Source: CAVXHV01 sp963761445 (GTDB lineage Bacteria > Planctomycetota > Planctomycetia > Isosphaerales > Isosphaeraceae). From it: a stretch of 64,000 nucleotides of DNA. The stretch lies in assembly GCA_963761445.1 (NCBI GenBank), contig CAVXHV010000020.1, positions 1-64,000 on the forward strand, written 5' to 3'. This document shows, piece after piece, positions 54,345 to 63,799 of this stretch (position 1 is its first letter; every line of letters begins with the position of its first letter). The notes below the pieces were generated by a model that saw only the letters and a list, made by a program, of their open reading frames with translations, was not told the origin of the DNA and did no database searches. The position numbers were made by a program, and so were the translations under genes.

Positions 54345-54776
54345 GAGTCGCATCGGGGTTTGGTCAGTGGGCTGGCGAAGCCCCTCTAAACGCAGGAGTT
54401 GCGGCCTGCCAGAACCAGTTATTGGCACAAGGGCGGCTGGCTTTCGGACGTGGCCAATTCACGTTGGCCGAGATCGGTAACATTTCGAGCGGTATTCAAG
54501 CCGAACTGGTAATTACCCGCATCGATCAAACTCGTCACATGCACCTCCTCGGCTCGCATGGCGGGACTTCGCCCTCAAGTAGCCGAAGTGCTGATCCTTC
54601 ATACACATCCCGGTCAGGGTTTTTGGGGCCTACAACGTTCTGCGTTTGGAACCGACTTCTCAGGTCTACCAACGGGCCTAAACCGTGCTGCTGTGGTGAA
54701 CGAGTCTGGTTGGTGGAGGGTCTATCGAAGGGACGGGATACTAGGGCCGATACCGGCACAGGCACGGGACACTAAC
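53900..54776 (+). pseudogene. Decayed toxin C-terminus with HTHPG motif
   Basis: Coding-like segments lie in different frames: NTWDSSTLGAGVRFGISSII, QFTLAEIGNISSGIQAELVI with TRIDQTRHMHLLGSHGG, then ILHTHPGQGFWG, and VVNESGWWRVYRRDGILGP. HTHP followed by small residues and Ser/Asp recalls the JAB/MPN metalloprotease motif HxHP...SxxD, but the Ser-Asp part falls at a frame break, so this is only a suggestion. At least three frameshifts are needed. It was probably joined to the carrier module upstream. Confidence 0.5.
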
Positions 54777-55364
54777 AATGGCTTTGGTGATTCTTGGTAC
54801 CACGAAATGCCCTGTGTGCAATCAAGTGTTTCTTGAGGGTGCTGTCGCGTTGCCTTTTCGTGGTTTGAATCTGGCACCGCACCACTGAAAACATTCTCCG
54901 ATGCGGGCATACATTTTTCCTGCCTAAACGGGCATCCCAATCGGAGCAGTTGCAAGCAGTCTTCTTGCGGCAACTTGGCGACGACGGTGTTCGTCCCAAT
55001 GGCCGACACATCCAGACGGTTTCGCCCTCTGCGAGGATCTCGCTTGACACGAGGCAAGTGGTGATCGCATACGCCCATTGCGCATCACGCTCGAAATGCC
55101 GCGAGCTACTGCCTTATCTTGGCGAACTTCCCAATTCTGGGAGTCATCCCGCGCCGCTCTTTTGCTGACAAGGGGCTGGAAGCAGCGTTCAAGGCCAACG
55201 GCGACTTGTGCGAGTGTTCGTTCCGGTTGTGTCCCTACGGAACTACGCCACGTAGTGCTTCTCCTAGCCTCGTTAGGCCAATAATCCGCCAGATCCCCAT
55301 TTGCGAAGGCGAAAGGGCCGTCGGGGAACTGTCCAATGTGCTGAGTCACATCAACGATGAATAG
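54777..55364 (+). pseudogene. Decayed immunity gene
   Basis: It starts MALVILGTTKCPVCNQVFLE with a CxxC pair at 54777, right after the decayed toxin. In other frames it continues KTFSDAGIHFSCLNGHP and EQLQAVFLRQLGDDGV. A second cysteine-containing segment, FADKGLEAAFKANGDLCECS, ends with ERAVGELSNVLSHINDE at 55364. It may be one gene with several frameshifts or two relics. Function is inferred from position only. It is followed by a GGGAAACGGGGTCAGG repeat at 55372. Confidence 0.45.
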
Positions 55365-55403
55365 GGTCCAGGAGAAACGGGGTCAGGTCCGAATGGCATT
55401 AAG

Positions 55404-55694
55404 CTAAGCCGCAACTCTTGGAGTCAAGAGGGATTTACTTAGTTCAGAGCGTGGTTTTTTCATAAGAGAATATTGCTTGCATCGGCGCTGTCTGACACGA
55501 GGCTCGACGCGATCAGCTCGGTCGGGATTGACCACAAGCTTGGGAAGCCAGGCTCCTGGACGAGCCTCCGTCGGCCAGCGCAACGCATCCACGAAACTGA
55601 TGCGTTCGACGGTACGTACGGCGGTGCGACGCCTCCAGCATAACCGTCGCACCAGGTTATATACCAACGCAAACATCAAGAGTTCCTTGCTCAC
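55404..55694 (-). pseudogene. IS4-type DDE transposase, C-terminal fragment
   Basis: The minus strand reads MSKELLMFALVYNLVRRLCW, VERISFVDALRWPTEARPGA, then LVVNPDRADRVEPRVRQRRC and YSLMKKPRSELSKSLL. This is the conserved C-terminus of a group of IS4-family transposases common in planctomycetes. The catalytic DDE part is absent. Confidence 0.75.
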
Positions 55695-55754
55695 ACCGAC
55701 GACCGTCTAGCAACGCAGACGTCCATCTTCATGGTCGTCTAAGTGATATCAGAT

Positions 55755-55815
55755 GGAAAGTAAAGGACATGCATCGCATTCTAAAGTAAAAGTAAAGGAC
55801 AGGCATCGCATTCTT
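55755..55815. repeat. Tandem GTAAAGGACANGCATCGCATTCT units
   Basis: Two units of AGTAAAGGACATGCATCGCA type, about 36 bases apart, precede a transposase fragment at 55878. A related flank (AAAGGACATAAATTGCATCA) precedes the fragment at 2531. It is therefore part of the end of that element family. Confidence 0.65.
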
Positions 55816-55877
55816 GACTTAGCGCGGCGACTTAGGTAAATTGCGTCGATGGATCACCCCAGGAGCGTCCCCTCGAC

Positions 55878-56015
55878 GATGCCCGGCCACACCTCGTCGA
55901 CCCCGCCGTAACTGGCTGGTAACATCGAAGATCCGCCGAAGGAGGACTGCGTCACGCGCTGCGTCCAACGCCTTTTCCTGCTGAGCGAAGGCCCGCTGGA
56001 CCGCAAAGGCTACGC
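55878..56015 (+). pseudogene. Y1-type transposase N-terminus fragment
   Basis: After ATGCCCGGCCACACC the frames give DPAVTGW and then CVTRCVQRLFLLSEGPLDRK G, the start of a TRCVRRAFLxGxxxxxRK-type transposase. It is frameshifted and truncated after about 45 residues. The upstream flank (TTAGGTAAATTGCG, GGATCACCCCA) matches the one at 2490-2520. Confidence 0.6.
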
Positions 56016-56155
56016 TTCATCTTGCTCCTCTTTCGTCTTCTCGGAAAAGTCGCGGTAGATCGAGGTAGATCCGTCGGCTTGATACGTTGATACTTGAGGG
56101 AAACGGGGTCAGGTCCGGTATTGGCAAAATAGGTTGTCGATCGAGAACCTGCGTC

Positions 56156-56855
56156 ATGCCAAGAACAACAAGAGTGGCCCCGGGTGGCATGGTTTTCCAC
56201 GTCTTGAATCGTGGCGTGGCGCGGATGCAGTTGTTCGAAAAAGGCGACGGATTACCAAGCGTTTGAGCAGGTCTTGCGGGAAACACTCAACGAATCGCCG
56301 ATGCGATCTGTGCGTACGCGCTGATGCCGAATCACTGGCATCTTCTGGTTTGGCCGGAGAGCGATGGGGAGCTGGCGGCGTTCATACAGCGGCTGACGGT
56401 CACCCATGTGCGACGGTGGCAACAATATCGGGGCTATTCGGGTCTGGGCCACGTTTACCAGGGTCGGTACAAATCGTTCCCTGTGGAAAGCGACGAGCAT
56501 TTTTGGGTTGTGGCGCGGTACGTGAAGCGCAATGCACTGCGCGCGAATCTGGTCTTACGAGCGGAAGACTGGCGGTGGTCGAGTTTGTGGCGACGGTGTC
56601 AGGGCACACAGGTGGAAAAGTCGTTATTGGCAGCTTGGCCGGTCAAGGTGCCACGGACTTGGATCGAGAGGGTGAATCAGGCCGACGACGGGCGAGAGCT
56701 GGAAGCACTTCGCCGGGCGTACAACGAGGGCGTCCCTACGGACGGCCAGAGTGGCAGAAGGAAATCGCGAACGGCTCGGGCTGGAATCGGCTTATCGTCC
56801 AGCGGGGCGTCCTCGAAAGGCAGGGAACGATCCGAGCAAGCCTCGGGAAGTTTAG
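56156..56855 (+). pseudogene. REP-associated tyrosine transposase (RAYT), frameshifted
   Basis: Nearly complete RAYT: MPRTTRVAPGGMVFHVLNRG then VARMQLFEK, ICAYALMPNHWHLLVWPESD (HxH motif NHWH), TVTHVRRWQQYRGYSGLGHV, YQGRYKSFPVESDEHFWVVA, RYVKRNALRANLVLRAEDWR and WSSLWRR, VPRTWIERVNQADDGRELEA, RPYGRPEWQKEIA and KAGNDPSKPREV* at 56855. Three single-base shifts (about 56245, 56300 and 56735) break it. A GGGAAACGGGGTCAGGTCC repeat lies 55 bases upstream, the kind of REP-like sequence such enzymes move. RAYTs cut and join single-stranded palindromic DNA. Confidence 0.85.
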
Positions 56856-56961
56856 ACCGGTTGTCTGATTGCCACAAACGGACTGTCCGCATTGTGCCAG
56901 TTGGCTTTCGGAGCAAAAACCCCTAGTGTACAGATTGGGTTTCACTCCGGAGGCAGATCTC

Positions 56962-57740
56962 ATGATTCGAACGAATCCCATCGAGGATCGACTCCGCCAG
57001 GGACGGCTCGATTCCAAATCCCTCGACAACATGTTCCGACGCCGGATCGAACGAGGGGCCAACTGCGCCCCATTCGTGTCCAACGCGATTCTGGCCACCG
57101 TCAAGGAGGTCTTTCCCATTGGCACCGATGAAACAGACCACCAGCTCGGCCTGGTCGATCCAGCTCCTTGTCGTCTCTGCCCTCGAACCTGGTGGCAAGC
57201 CCTTGGAGGAATGTCAGAAGGTCACTGTCCGGCTCACGCTCGACGCCGGGCAAGAAGATTTTCAAATTCGCATGGTTCACGGAGTCGAAGGCCTGCGCCG
57301 TGCCCGCATCCTCCGCGTGACTGCTGAGGCACGCGACCAAGGGGGGTTGCTCAGCTACGAAGACCTGGCGTACCGCCTGTTCAACTGCGGCGTCCGTACC
57401 ATCGTCCGTGATGTTCAGGACCTGCGCCGCCGCGAGCTGGAAGTTCCCAGCCGCGGGCAACAGCAAGATATCGGCCCCGGCCAAACCCATCGTGTGCAGG
57501 CCGTGCGTCTCTTTCTCCTGGGTCACCAGCCCAATGAGATTGCCCGACGGTTGTACCACACACTCGGTTCGATCGAGAACTATATCACAACATTTGCACG
57601 TGTCGTGCTGCTCGTTAACAAGGGCTATGCCGACGACGAGATGGCCTTCGTCATGCCCGCTCCACCCCCTTCATCGCCGCCTATCTCAAGCTCTACGGCG
57701 AATTACAAGACAAGCACACCGGGCGGCGGCGCGCATTAAA
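56962..57740 (+). pseudogene. DUF1670 protein, first of a pair, frameshifted
   Basis: The start ATG 56962 follows GGAGG. Seen: NPIEDRLRQGRLDSKSLDNM, then after a shift near 57115 LTLDAGQEDFQIRMVHGVEG, LRRARILRVTAEARDQGGLL, LAYRLFNCGVRTIVRDVQDL, VPSRGQQQDIGPGQTHRVQA, IARRLYHTLGSIENYITTFA and RVVLLVNKGY. A second shift occurs near 57650 before AAYLKLYGELQDKHTGRRRA. DUF1670 proteins carry helix-turn-helix segments; their role is unknown. The adjacent second DUF1670 gene and the surrounding insertion remnants suggest a mobile unit. Confidence 0.8.
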
Positions 57741-58636
57741 GAGATCCTCTCACGTGTGCAAGCCCGGGGCCACTCCGTCAAAAAGGGGGTGGAGGGAGTC
57801 ATGGGTATTGCTCTTCTCAAGGCTGGAACCCGTACGACTCAAGCGGTCGCAAGACCTTCAAGGTCGCACCACGCTATCTCCTCCACACCGAGTTCCCGGG
57901 AAATTTCGGTCCGACCATCAGTGGCCTTTTCGCCGACAAGATCGACGAACTGTTTCAAGAGTTCCACCCGCCGCGAAGTCGCTTCAAAGCGGGGCAGGTT
58001 CCCGCGACGGGCGTCGCTATCGACGATCCGCCTTCCCGGTACAAACGCATCGGAACAGCACACCCGACTGGTTCCAGTCGTCCTCGACTTGGTCTAGGTC
58101 CAGGACATCGAGACGGCCAAGGCCAAGGAGCGGCGATCGATCACTCGCGGTACGAAGATCGTTCGTCTCTTCCGTCAGGCCTATGAGCAAGGCGCGGTGC
58201 CAGGCCACGCTGATGTCTTCTCGCCGCCGCTGAACATGTCCATAAGCAGGTTATCAGCATATGTCATAAGCCATGAATGTGGTGCTAAAACGGCCAACTG
58301 ATTCCTGTGCTGGGGGACCATTCACTACATGGGCCCCCTCATGCGACCCACAAGGCGATCATCTGCTACAAAGCGCCGGTGGAAAGAAGAAGCCGACCAG
58401 CCAGGTTGCCGCCGAGACTTTCCACAGCCCCGAGGACGTTGAATGCTACGTTCATTGTTTTCTGCGCATTCACATGATGCCGTGACAAGGGACTGTCACC
58501 GGAAGAGATTGCCCAGGCCACGGGCCACTCCCCATCCTTGGTCCAGGAGTACCTTCATCTCATGATGAAGTTTCGTATCCCAGCGCTCGGCAGCTCACCA
58601 AGAAAGAGGAGGATCACCGCTCCCATTCAAAGCCGG
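57741..58636 (+). pseudogene. DUF1670 protein, second of a pair, frameshifted
   Basis: In several frames: FKVAPRYLLHTEFPGNFGPT, ISGLFADKIDELFQEFHPPR, KAGQVPATGVAIDDPPSRYK, then RSITRGTKIVRLFRQAYEQG, NMSISRLSAYVISHE-like sequence, VAAETFHSPEDVECYVHCFL RIHM, and LSPEEIAQATGHSPSLVQEY LHLMMKFRIPAL. The HTH-type ends match the first gene. At least four shifts. It is followed by about 250 bases without features, then the REP-like cluster. Confidence 0.7.
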
Positions 58637-58899
58637 CAACAGAGACAGGCTAGCAGGGGTCCTGGGGCTGGAACGCAGACCGGTCGCCGGCACGAAGCCG
58701 GCGAAAGTCTTGCATGGACGCTTCCTCAAGCGAAAGGATAGTGTACAGACCAACGACCTCCGAAGGCCAAATGGCCGGAAGCTGGGTGCCACCCGACACG
58801 ATCTCCGGTTTCCCCCCTGCCATGTCCCGGTTTCCCCCCTGCCAACGGATTTACGGGCGCAGGAACTGGGTCTCCAAAGTGTCGAGGCCCTCATCTACA

Positions 58900-59192
58900 C
58901 CCCTGAGCAAAGGAGAAACGGGGTCAGGTCCGATATTGGCAAAATAGGTGGTCCATTAGTAACTTAGGTCGATGCCAAGAACAGCACGGGTCGCCCCAGC
59001 CGGCATAGTTTTCCACGCGGGGGAAACGCAGGGGGAAACGGGGTCAGGGAAACGGGGTCAGGTCCGATATTGGCAAAATAGGTTGTCTATTGGTAGCTTG
59101 GGTCGATGCCAAGCTAAGGGAAACGGGTTCAAGTCCGGTATTGAAGGGAAACGGGGTCAGAAGGGAAACGGCGTCAGGTCCGATATTGGCAA
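58900..59192. repeat. Cluster of GGGAAACGGGGTCAGGTCCG repeats
   Basis: The unit GAAACGGGGTCAGGTCCG, often followed by ATATTGGCAAAATAGG and ATGCCAAG, occurs complete or partial at about 58914, 59033, 59050, 59110, 59146 and 59162. Single copies lie at 55372 and 56098, and a remnant at 61886. The 'ATGCCAAGAACAGCACGGGT' at 58972 is again the start of a RAYT gene. These are ends of RAYT-associated elements stacked on each other. The last unit runs directly into the second copy of the carrier module. Confidence 0.8.
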
Positions 59193-60447
59193 CGTCGCTC
59201 TCAATGGGCCTCACACACTCACAGAGCCAGTCAAATGCATACAGCATCGGCGATGTGGGCGACGACGAGTATCTCCGGCTCGACCTTCGGATTCGAGCGA
59301 CTCATATACACTCCTCAATAATTCCGACTTCGTGACATTGGCCACCACGAGCGAAACAGAACCGAACGGATCGGTCCAACGACAGCCTGACGTCGCGAGT
59401 TCAGCCTCGGATTCGACGCGGATGGCACCGACTCATTTGGCCCGGGCACGGCGCATCAGTCGACACTCAGTTTTGATGAAAGCGGCTTCACTACGTCGTC
59501 GTACGAAGGCTCGATGAGCTTCGCGATAGTTCGGTGCCTACGAGGATTTGCAAGCCGAGTGGTCCACGGAGGACTACGAGCCAGATAACGGCTCGGGATG
59601 GTCGACCGTGAGCAACGCGAGCACGACCCTTTACTGGGATTACAGCCAGTCCAACACCTTCGACGAAACGGAGAATCAATCGTGGCTGCCCTCTTATTCC
59701 GGGGCGACATCCTCGGCCTACCTGACGATCGACGATACCTGGAGCGAGACAGCCGTCATCTCAGGCAATAGCGCGGATGGGTTTGACTCGATCCTCGAGA
59801 TCCACCACGACGTGCTATACACTGTATGTTGCCGTATGCTTTATGTCATGGGCTCGGTGACTATTTTCCGTCCACGAATCTGCTGCCGGAGAACGGAACC
59901 AATGGAAGTCTTCTTCAGCACGGCTGAGGTCGAACTGACCAACTCTGACGTGTTGGTTCCGCGCTACTCATCCGGAAACCTGTACCTATCCGACACGTAC
60001 GCAGGGGTGTACGCCGTTCCCCACTCGGTCCCGGCGCTTTTGTCCGGCTCGACAGCCAACGAGGGGACGGCGGCGCTAGGACTCCATCTTGCAGCTTCGT
60101 CTCCGAATGACGCCTACGGTTTCACCCCGTACACCAACGCCCAGACACCCCACGGCCTGCCGGACGAGGAAGCAAACACCGCAAGCAACCTGTCCCAAGA
60201 CAACGGCCCGCCGACCGGCGGACCGCAAACATCCACCGCCTCGCCGACAGACTTGCTGCAAATCCTCTCCGGCGCCGGCCGCGATCCAGCCGACATCACG
60301 ATCCCCAGCCAAGCCGGCACGCAGGCCACGGGCGGGCCAGCCAGTTCCGGGAGCAACCTGGGAGCTTTAGCGGCCGATTGGAGGTCCGGCGGCTCACCGC
60401 AGGCCCCGAAGCTCTACCACTTGGGTGGGGCCGGCCACTGGAAATGA
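59192..60447 (+). CDS. Toxin-carrier surface module, copy 2 (truncated, small indels)
   Basis: This matches 52680-53834 over about 1,150 bases with scattered substitutions and several indels in its first third (for example near 59260, 59390 and 59530), so only 59548 onwards is continuously open. It keeps the hinge PTDLLQILSGAGRDPADITI with PSQAGTQATGG and ends PASSGSNL, after which sequence differs from copy 1 (LGALAADWRSGGSPQAPKLY). A divergent patch at 59800-59890 (frame-changed) replaces copy 1's ESTTTCYTLTSGALYGIG. The start is lost; the left end abuts the REP-like cluster. Confidence 0.7.
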
Positions 60448-61317
60448 TACCGGACGAGATTCGTGCGAACGGCGGCGTCCCAGTAGAGCGACCGCCAACG
60501 GACGAGCAGACTTTGGTCACGGTCTTTGACGGTGTCAGAAACGTGACGGTCTCCTGGCCCGAAACCCCTTTTATCCAAGGCCGTGGGGAACTAGCGGGCG
60601 AATGGATCGCGGTCATGCCGCCGATACCCGAAAACATCACGCGCGGAATCGACATGGGCCGCCACGGCGCTGCAGTTGGTGGGAAACGGATTCGAGGCGG
60701 CAGGCGCGGTCGTCCTTGCATGGACCCAGACCCGTTTGCCTCAAAGGTGGGGGCGGTCGCCCTGGGGCCGTCTGGCGCGTCGACGGCGCCCAAGCCAACA
60801 TCCGCACGCTGCTGTTCTGGGGCGAGCCGTCCCGTACTAATCTAAGTAATGTCTTCACCAAACTCACGGGAGACGAGGTCGTCGGCGAGGGCGTCGACCT
60901 CGCCGCCCACATGGGTGCTTCATTCTCCACTGGTCGGCTGCTGGGAGTATCAGCGTCGAGTAGAATATTGGTCACCGGGCTGGAAGAAGGGGCAGTGGCG
61001 ACGAGCGTTGACGCCGTCACAGCACCCGTTACAAGCAAAATCTATGTCATCGGGAGACAATTCGACACGGCGGTCGCGAAGAGCTCGCCCGGTCACGAGA
61101 TTCTCGACCGTTCTGAGTGGTCCATCCCGAGAAAACGACGTCTTGGGTACAGACAATCATCAAAGAACGCGCCCCAGTCTATCTCGCAAGCCCGACGACA
61201 GATACCAACCTCTGGGACGCGACACTCGGCCGCCCAACCGGGTTCGGGCGAGAGTGGAGTCAGTTTAAGGAAGCAGGATACAAACCACTCGGGGATTTTC
61301 TCCTGCCACCACCCTAG
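60378..61317 (+). pseudogene. Third toxin C-terminus, frameshifted
   Basis: Read across frames: MIPDEIRANGGVPVERPPTD, VTVSWPETPFIQGRGELAGE with WIAVMPPIPENITRGIDMG, QLVGNGFEAAGAVVLAWTQT, a region TNLSNVFTKLTGDEVVGEGV and LAAHMGASFSTGRLLGVSAS, then the likely toxin KIYVIGRQFDTAVAKSSPGH EILDRSEWSI, AWVQTIIKERAPVYLASPTT-type sequence (WVQTIIKERAPVYLASPTTD) and GREWSQFKEAGYKPLGDFLL PPP to a stop at 61317. There is no Hint domain, unlike the other two toxins. The toxin family is not recognised. About three indels prevent expression as it stands. Confidence 0.6.
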
Positions 61318-61340
61318 ATCCCGTCGGGAGGCGAAATTCG

Positions 61341-61861
61341 GTGCCTGAATATGATGAACTGCTGCGTCGCCTTGGGTCCGATTATACTCACGGGTATGGC
61401 CCAGCCCCATACCATCCCCCATCGATGCGGAAGTTGGCGGTCTGATCGACTCGCTGGCTCGCGAAGGAAGCTCAAGCAGTGTGCAGGCCTTATCATCTCT
61501 CAGATGACCCGAGCGCACGGCTCCGTCCTTGTTGCGTTTGCTGAACGACTGGCGTCACGTGCGGTAAGAGAAAACAAGCCAGAATTTATAGGTGCCGGGC
61601 TTTCCGCGTTAGCGATCGCAATAAAGCTTCTCGACTTCAGGGAAGTTCTTCCCATTGTCAGTTTGCTCCACAGAAGTGCCGAGAAACTTGGTCTGGACCC
61701 GAGCCGGGCGGTACTCGCCGACCGGCGTCTTCAGGGATGCAGATCTCGAGAGGTTTTTGGATACGTATACTGCACAACCCGCCGAGGAGCGATCTATTGC
61801 GAACATGGGTTTTGTCGAGAGCGAAGACTTGGGTGGCTTTCGCTATAAGTGGGCATTGTAA
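61341..61861 (+). pseudogene. Immunity gene of the third toxin, frameshifted
   Basis: A GTG at 61341 preceded by GGGAGG gives VPEYDELLRRLGSDYTHGYG and PAPYHPPSM. After shifts it continues GGLIDSLAREGSSSSVQAL, then the longest frame (VLVAFAERLASRAVRENKPE, FIGAGLSALAIAIKLLDFRE, VLPIVSLLHRSAEKLGLDPS) and finally VFRDADLERFLDTYTAQPAE, RSIANMGFVESEDLGGFRYK WAL*. The sequence is protein-like through all segments, so the shifts are recent or artefactual. Function is inferred from position behind the toxin. Confidence 0.6.
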
Positions 61862-61944
61862 GCCTTCCCGAATCTTGGAGCGAAGGGGCAACGGGGTCAG
61901 GGAGAAAGGGAGAGCAGTCAGACACCCACCCTCTGGTGTCAGTT

Positions 61945-62230
61945 TATTCGGATGCGAGGCGCACGTCACTCCGCACCCGGTCCGAACTCCGCGGCGCTCG
62001 CTGTATCGTCGCGGCTGATGCCGCGCGTCATACGCGCAGTAGCACCGCCGTGAACAACGCTCTGCGTTCGCTCGCCGGCACTTGCACCGTCGGTTGCTGG
62101 TAACCGCTCAGTCTGGACAGCGACTACTTCGTCGCTTACCGCGCCGGCCACGGCAACGCCGCTAGCTAGCCTCAAGTCAATCGAGTCCTGCCTCTGCCAC
62201 TGCGACCAGGGCTCAACGAACAAGCGAGCA
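61945..62230. repeat. Downstream flank shared with the 5' end of the window
   Basis: Sequence such as CTCGCCGGCACTTGCACCGT followed by CGGTTGCTGGTAACCGCTC resembles 145-190 (GGTCGCCGGCGCTTGCACGC, GTCGGCTGCTACGAACCGCTC). In both places it lies downstream of a minus-strand Y1-type transposase remnant, so it probably belongs to the element. No gene. Confidence 0.5.
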
Positions 62231-62236
62231 GCTTAC

Positions 62237-63040
62237 TTACACAAAAGCGGCTTGGGCCGCCGATCCTTTCCCCTGAAACCACCGTCGCGAGCAACGCGGC
62301 GCCGCCCGCGCGAGCGAACTCGCGCGACCGGCCGCTTGCTTGAACATCCGGCCGAATTCGCGCACCGTCTTCACCCAATTCGATCGATCGAGCCCGAGCC
62401 GGTCGAGGATCGGAGCCAGGTTGTCCGGGATTGCCCCGCACTTGTTCTCACGGATCTCCCGGCCGGTCCAATCGAGCAGCATGACGTACTTTTGGGTGTC
62501 GATCGGCAGAAACCCCTGATCCGACGCCCGCGGAGGGAGCGGTCGTTTTGATCGAGCAACTCGAGTGGCACGGTCGATACCGCGGCAGCAGCGAGAAGGC
62601 TGCCCGACGCCCCGCAGCATCGACATGGTCGCTCGCGATCAGCTCGCGGCGAAACCATTTCTGACGGTGCAGCCGGTGAGCTTTCGGCCTGCCGCGGTTC
62701 TGGGAGCAACGCCGGTCTCCCGCAACGTCAGTTCGCACAGCCACACATCCGGGCGATCAAAAGTTTCGGGCGACCTTTCCTCGCGCCATCAATCCACTTC
62801 ACCGGGATGTTCCGGCCAGGCTCAGAATGCGGGCAAATCCCGACGTGAATCCGGATACCTCCGGCGTACTGGCGATTCCGGCCCGAATCGGGTTGCCATC
62901 GACGTAGACGCTGCACGCCAGGAGTGCAGCCTCATCAAGCAACGGCTGCGACTTGAATCGACCGGCCCAAAATTCCCCCGGCAGAGCCATCCTCGCGATT
63001 ACCACCGCGGGCGACCCATTCGCACAAGCACCTCATGAAC
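62237..63040 (-). pseudogene. IS200/Y1-type transposase (RAYT-like), second remnant
   Basis: This is the same family as 473-1115. C-terminal part: FLPIDTQKYVMLLDWTGREI, APILDRLGLDRSNWVKTVRE FGRMFKQAAG, RWFQGKGSAAQAAF (62237-62530). Central part: MALPGEFWAGRFKSQPLLDE, AALLACSVYVDGNPIRAGIA STPE (62860-63005). The N-terminal catalytic part with HxH is missing, and frame changes separate the rest. It keeps the part deleted in the first remnant, so the two represent different deletions of one ancestral element. Confidence 0.75.
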
Positions 63041-63269
63041 CACGATAGACTCGACAGCCGGCCGCGCAGAGCGTCGCCAGCCTGTCCGCGTTGGACATCA
63101 GCATCGCAAGGTCGTGGTCGTCGGGCTCCGCCGGGTCGCCGGAAGTCTCATCACGTTGCGGAAAGAGCTTCCGCAGAGCGGAGATGACAACTTGAGCGAT
63201 TCAACCGTTGCTCGCTGTCAGGCCCGAGTACGAAGCACGGGATGCAGCGCGAGCCCCGGTCATTTTGGC

Positions 63270-63399
63270 ACCAACGGAGTGGTTGAGATCAGTGTGTCGA
63301 AGGTAAACTCGGAGGTCGTGGATATATCCCAGGGCATTCCTGGCATGGAGGGGAAAATGCTTTCCAACTGGGCGGCCAAGATAGAAAGAAAAATATGAT
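63270..63399 (+). pseudogene. End of a lost toxin (remnant)
   Basis: The plus frame GTNGVVEISVSKVNSEVVDI, SQGIPGMEGKMLSNWAAKIE RKI* ends at 63399, 53 bases before an immunity-like gene. It has the size and position of the tail of a toxin domain. Upstream coding sequence is missing, so the identity is open. Confidence 0.4.
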
Positions 63400-63451
63400 A
63401 AGGGATTCATCCCCCCAGAGGCAATAAAGGTCCGGTGATGAGGAGGGGCCC

Positions 63452-63761
63452 TTGGATAACGCATCTGTCATTGCAAACTTAGAACGAGAGTGGGAGTTCG
63501 AGAGCGGCTTTTTTGGCCGCTTGCGCGGAGGGGAGTTTGACAGAGCGAGTCTCAACCGCCTGATTCGGACTCTTGATCTCATCGACCCTCAAGGCGACAC
63601 GGTCGTGAACCGTCGTGTCGTGTCACTGCTGTGGTATATGCCCATTGTTATGGGATGGCAGGTCGACCGTGTTCAAGAGTCAGGCGGTGACGTGGCCGGA
63701 GCTCGACAAGGCGATCACTCAAGTGCAGTACTCGGTAGAAAGAATCCTCGGTGTGCCGTGA
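63452..63761 (+). CDS. Orphan immunity-like protein, one frameshift
   Basis: GATGAGGAGGGG precedes a TTG start at 63452. The protein reads MDNASVIANLEREWEFESGF, FGRLRGGEFDRASLNRLIRT, LDLIDPQGDTVVNRRVVSLL, WYMPIVMGWQVDRVQESGGD and, after a one-base shift near 63690, LDKAITQVQYSVERILGVP with a stop at 63759-63761. The length of 103 residues, acidic composition and position behind a toxin remnant fit an immunity protein. I do not know a family name. The longer open frame to 63907 is out of frame. Confidence 0.6.
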
Positions 63762-63799
63762 CGGCCCGCACGGGAAGGCGAAGAAGGCGGAATGCTTCG

